This document shows, piece by piece, positions 6,354 to 7,906 of a stretch of DNA of 7,906 nt. The notes under the pieces are model-generated. The model made no database searches, was not told the DNA's origin, and was given only the letters and a program-made list of their open reading frames with translations. Numbering within the stretch: position 1 is the stretch's first letter; each line of letters begins with the position of its first letter. The stretch is from an uncultured bacterium (GTDB lineage Bacteria > Pseudomonadota > Alphaproteobacteria > Rhodospirillales > Rhodospirillaceae), in contig CAITZE010000325.1 in assembly GCA_903896775.1 (NCBI GenBank), positions 1-7,906 of the forward strand. The letters are read 5' to 3'. Made by a program: the position numbers and the translations under genes.

Positions 6354-6935
6354 TTAGGCGATAAGCTTTCTGACGCGCTTACGCAATTCAGGCACCAATT
6401 CGTGCTCGAACCAAGGATTTTTCTTTAGCCAACCGGTGTTGCGCCAGCTCGGGTGTGGGAGCGGCATAAAGCGCGGGCCGTAGTCGCGCCACGCGGCGAC
6501 GGTTTCGGACAGCGTTGCCTTACGGTCCGGAAGATACCGATTCACGGCGTATGAGCCGATTAGAAGAATTAGTTCTACGTTTGCGAATAACGGGAGCAAA
6601 CGAGGATGCCAGAGCGGCGCACACTCGGGGCGCGGCGGCAGATCGCCGCCTTTGCCGTTGACGCCGGGATAACAGAACCCCATCCCCATGATGGCGATGC
6701 GCGCTTCGTCATAAAAGGTTTCGCGGTCGATGCCCAGCCAGTCCCGCAAACGATCACCGGAGCGATCATTAAAAGAAATGCCGGTGACATGAACTTTCGT
6801 GCCGGGCGCTTGGCTGATGATGAGCAAGCGGGAGCTGCGTTTGCCGCGCACAATCGGACGCGGGCCAAGCGGCAAATGATCCGTGCACAAGGTACAACCG
6901 CGGACTTCGGCAAGGACGGTTTCGAGTTTGTTCAT
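6354..6935 (-). CDS. Uracil-DNA glycosylase family protein with probable [4Fe-4S] site
   Basis: The 193-residue protein has the layout of the UDG superfamily (COG1573-like). Motif A is ISQAPGTKVHVTGISFND (40-57), near the family 4 pattern GEAPG but with Ser-Gln in place of Gly-Glu. The second active-site motif is LPHPSWRNT (159-167). Four cysteines, Cys14, Cys17, Cys88 and Cys105, give C-x2-C ... C-x16-C, close to the iron-sulfur ligand spacing known for thermophilic family 4 enzymes. A role in removing uracil or another damaged base from DNA is likely but unproved, because the catalytic loop differs from well-studied members. The ATG overlaps the sirtuin TGA as ATGA. No strong Shine-Dalgarno is visible, so it probably depends on translation of the gene before it. 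Confidence 0.82.
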   Translation of the reverse strand: MNKLETVLAEVRGCTLCTDHLPLGPRPIVRGKRSSRLLIISQAPGTKVHVTGISFNDRSGDRLRDWLGIDRETFYDEARIAIMGMGFCYPGVNGKGGDLPPRPECAPLWHPRLLPLFANVELILLIGSYAVNRYLPDRKATLSETVAAWRDYGPRFMPLPHPSWRNTGWLKKNPWFEHELVPELRKRVRKLIA

Positions 6936-7693
6936 AGGCTTTGCAGAAGGCCTTCCACATAAGCCGGTACGATTTCCGTGGCTGGACCGTAATGTGTCTC
7001 GGCGAACAGCGTCGCGCCATTTGATGGCTCAAGATTAAGCTCAGCGGTATGCGCGTCCGCGTGCCGACGCACGGCTGAGACGAAACCCGCGGCGGGGTAG
7101 ACGTTCCCCGAGGTGCCGATTGACAGAAAAAGATCGCAGGATGTGAGCGCGGCCATGATGCGCTCCATCTCCATGGGCATTTCGCCAAACCATACGACAT
7201 TGGGGCGCATGCCGGCTGCCTTGCGGCAAGCGGTACAGACATCCTCGACGCTGAGATCGCCTTCGTTTGGAATCACGTGAGCGCAGAAATTGCAGCGGGC
7301 TTGGTTGTAGGTGCCGTGCATATGAATGAGATTCTTGGAACCGGCGCGGTCATGCCGCGTATCGACGTTTTGCGTCACGATCATAACTTCGCCAGGCCAT
7401 TCGTTTTCCAAATGCACGAGCGCGTAATGAGCGGCGTTGGGCTTTATGTCGGTCTCACGGTGCCGGGCGCGGCGCATGTTGTAGAAAACGTGACAACGCG
7501 CAGGGTCGCGCGCGAAGGCCTCAGGTGTTGCGACATCTTCAAGGCGCACCTTCGACCAGATGCCGCCGGCATCGCGGAAAGTCTCGAGACCGGATTCTTT
7601 GGAAATGCAGGCGCCGGTGAGAATCACAATGCTCCCATCCGCTGATGGAATCAGCGCGGGCTTAACCTTGGGCATAACGGAATTTTGCGACAT
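6932..7693 (-). CDS. cobB: Sir2-family NAD-dependent protein deacylase (CobB-like)
   Basis: Sirtuins remove acyl groups from lysines using NAD+, yielding nicotinamide and O-acyl-ADP-ribose. This protein follows E. coli CobB closely. In numbering from the GTG at 7702, the NAD motif TGACISKESGLETFRDAGG is at 29-47, and Tyr74 and Arg77 form the YxxR pair of class III desuccinylase-type sirtuins. QNVD is at 111-114, catalytic His129 lies in IHMHG, and the zinc site is Cys137/Cys140/Cys156/Cys159. VVWFGEMP (169-176), IGTSGNVYPAAGF (195-207) and NLEPS (223-227) follow. Departures from consensus are GAC for GAG at Cys32 and DTRH for D(G/N)LH at 114-117. The start is uncertain: ATG at 7693, GTG at 7702 or ATG at 7675, none with a good Shine-Dalgarno. 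The C-terminus overlaps the UDG gene. Confidence 0.92.
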   Translation of the reverse strand: MSQNSVMPKVKPALIPSADGSIVILTGACISKESGLETFRDAGGIWSKVRLEDVATPEAFARDPARCHVFYNMRRARHRETDIKPNAAHYALVHLENEWPGEVMIVTQNVDTRHDRAGSKNLIHMHGTYNQARCNFCAHVIPNEGDLSVEDVCTACRKAAGMRPNVVWFGEMPMEMERIMAALTSCDLFLSIGTSGNVYPAAGFVSAVRRHADAHTAELNLEPSNGATLFAETHYGPATEIVPAYVEGLLQSL

Positions 7694-7725
7694 GATGCGC
7701 ACTTATCTTGGGGAGCGGGCGCGCC

Positions 7726-7906
7726 ATGTTCAAGGTTCTGTTCGTTTGCACGGGAAACATCTGCCGTTCCCCAACTGCTGAGGGCGTGTTCCGGCATATG
7801 GTCAATGCAGCGGGATTAACCGGCGAAATCGAGACGGATTCGGCGGGCACCCACGGCTATCACATTGGCGATTCACCCGATCCGAGGACGGTCGCGGCGG
7901 CGGCGG
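7726..7906 (+). CDS. Low-molecular-weight protein-tyrosine phosphatase, 5' part
   Basis: The gene runs off the right edge after 60 codons. It begins MFKVLFVCTGNICRSPTAEG: the P-loop C-x5-R (Cys8 to Arg13, then Ser14) of LMW-PTP directly after the first beta strand, as is standard in this family. The next conserved element, DSAGTHGYHIGDSPDPR (38-54), is also typical. The Asp general acid near the C-terminus lies outside the window. It would dephosphorylate tyrosine-phosphorylated proteins, or rarely arsenate in the related ArsC group, but the motif context favours the phosphatase. GGGGAG lies about 10 nt before the ATG at 7726. It is divergent from the sirtuin with only about 32 bp between the two ATGs. 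Confidence 0.92.
   Translation, partial: MFKVLFVCTGNICRSPTAEGVFRHMVNAAGLTGEIETDSAGTHGYHIGDSPDPRTVAAAA

Noticed and set aside
6946..6955. 10-bp palindrome GAAGGCCTTC just before the UDG-family start
   Set aside because: It is within the end of the sirtuin coding sequence and of a length expected by chance; a role at the coupled start cannot be supported.
1..7906. Mobile element, phage, defence system, CRISPR or RNA gene
   Set aside because: No transposase, integrase, repeat-spacer pattern, tRNA-like cloverleaf or toxin-antitoxin pair was seen. All gene-length frames belong to recognisable housekeeping families, apart from the short ORF at 5107-5196.

Overview
The window reads as chromosomal DNA from a fairly GC-rich alphaproteobacterium. 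The clues are an IalB-family exported protein, a TrmH-type methyltransferase and ScoAB-type CoA transferase of alphaproteobacterial flavour, and an E. coli CobB-like sirtuin. Genes are packed tightly, often with 1-4 nt overlaps. The genus cannot be fixed from the sequence alone. No rRNA, tRNA, CRISPR array, insertion sequence, integrase or phage gene was seen. No gene-free stretch exceeds about 110 bases, so this is mostly core housekeeping DNA.

Layout. On the plus strand (1-2718) lie the 3' part of a D-2-hydroxyacid dehydrogenase, then pabB (aminodeoxychorismate synthase component I) and pabC (aminodeoxychorismate lyase). pabB and pabC overlap by ATGA and together convert chorismate to p-aminobenzoate for folate. 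The amidotransferase subunit PabA is not in the window. pabC converges with, and shares its last bases with, a minus-strand ialB-like gene.

From 2715 to about 7700 every gene is on the minus strand. In transcription order they are: a Sir2/CobB protein deacylase, a uracil-DNA-glycosylase-family protein with four cysteines placed as for an iron-sulfur cluster, a pterin-4a-carbinolamine dehydratase, scoA and scoB (succinyl-CoA:3-ketoacid CoA-transferase), a secreted cupin, a TrmH/SpoU RNA methyltransferase, and the IalB-like protein. The sirtuin/UDG pair (ATGA) and the cupin/TrmH pair (TAATG) overlap, which implies translational coupling. A 107-bp gap before scoA holds a 7-bp inverted repeat and a possible promoter. 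At the far right a low-molecular-weight protein-tyrosine phosphatase starts on the plus strand, divergent from the sirtuin, and runs off the window.

The most unusual structure is at the scoA/scoB junction. The first nine codons of scoB occur twice, 91 bp apart, differing only at two synonymous third positions. The upstream copy opens a 29-codon reading frame, contains a small hairpin, and stops one base before the true scoB ATG. It could be a coupled leader ORF, the scar of a small inserted element, or a decayed tandem duplication. A second point of interest is the sirtuin, which departs from the family consensus in two NAD-site motifs. I found no convincing new multi-gene system here.
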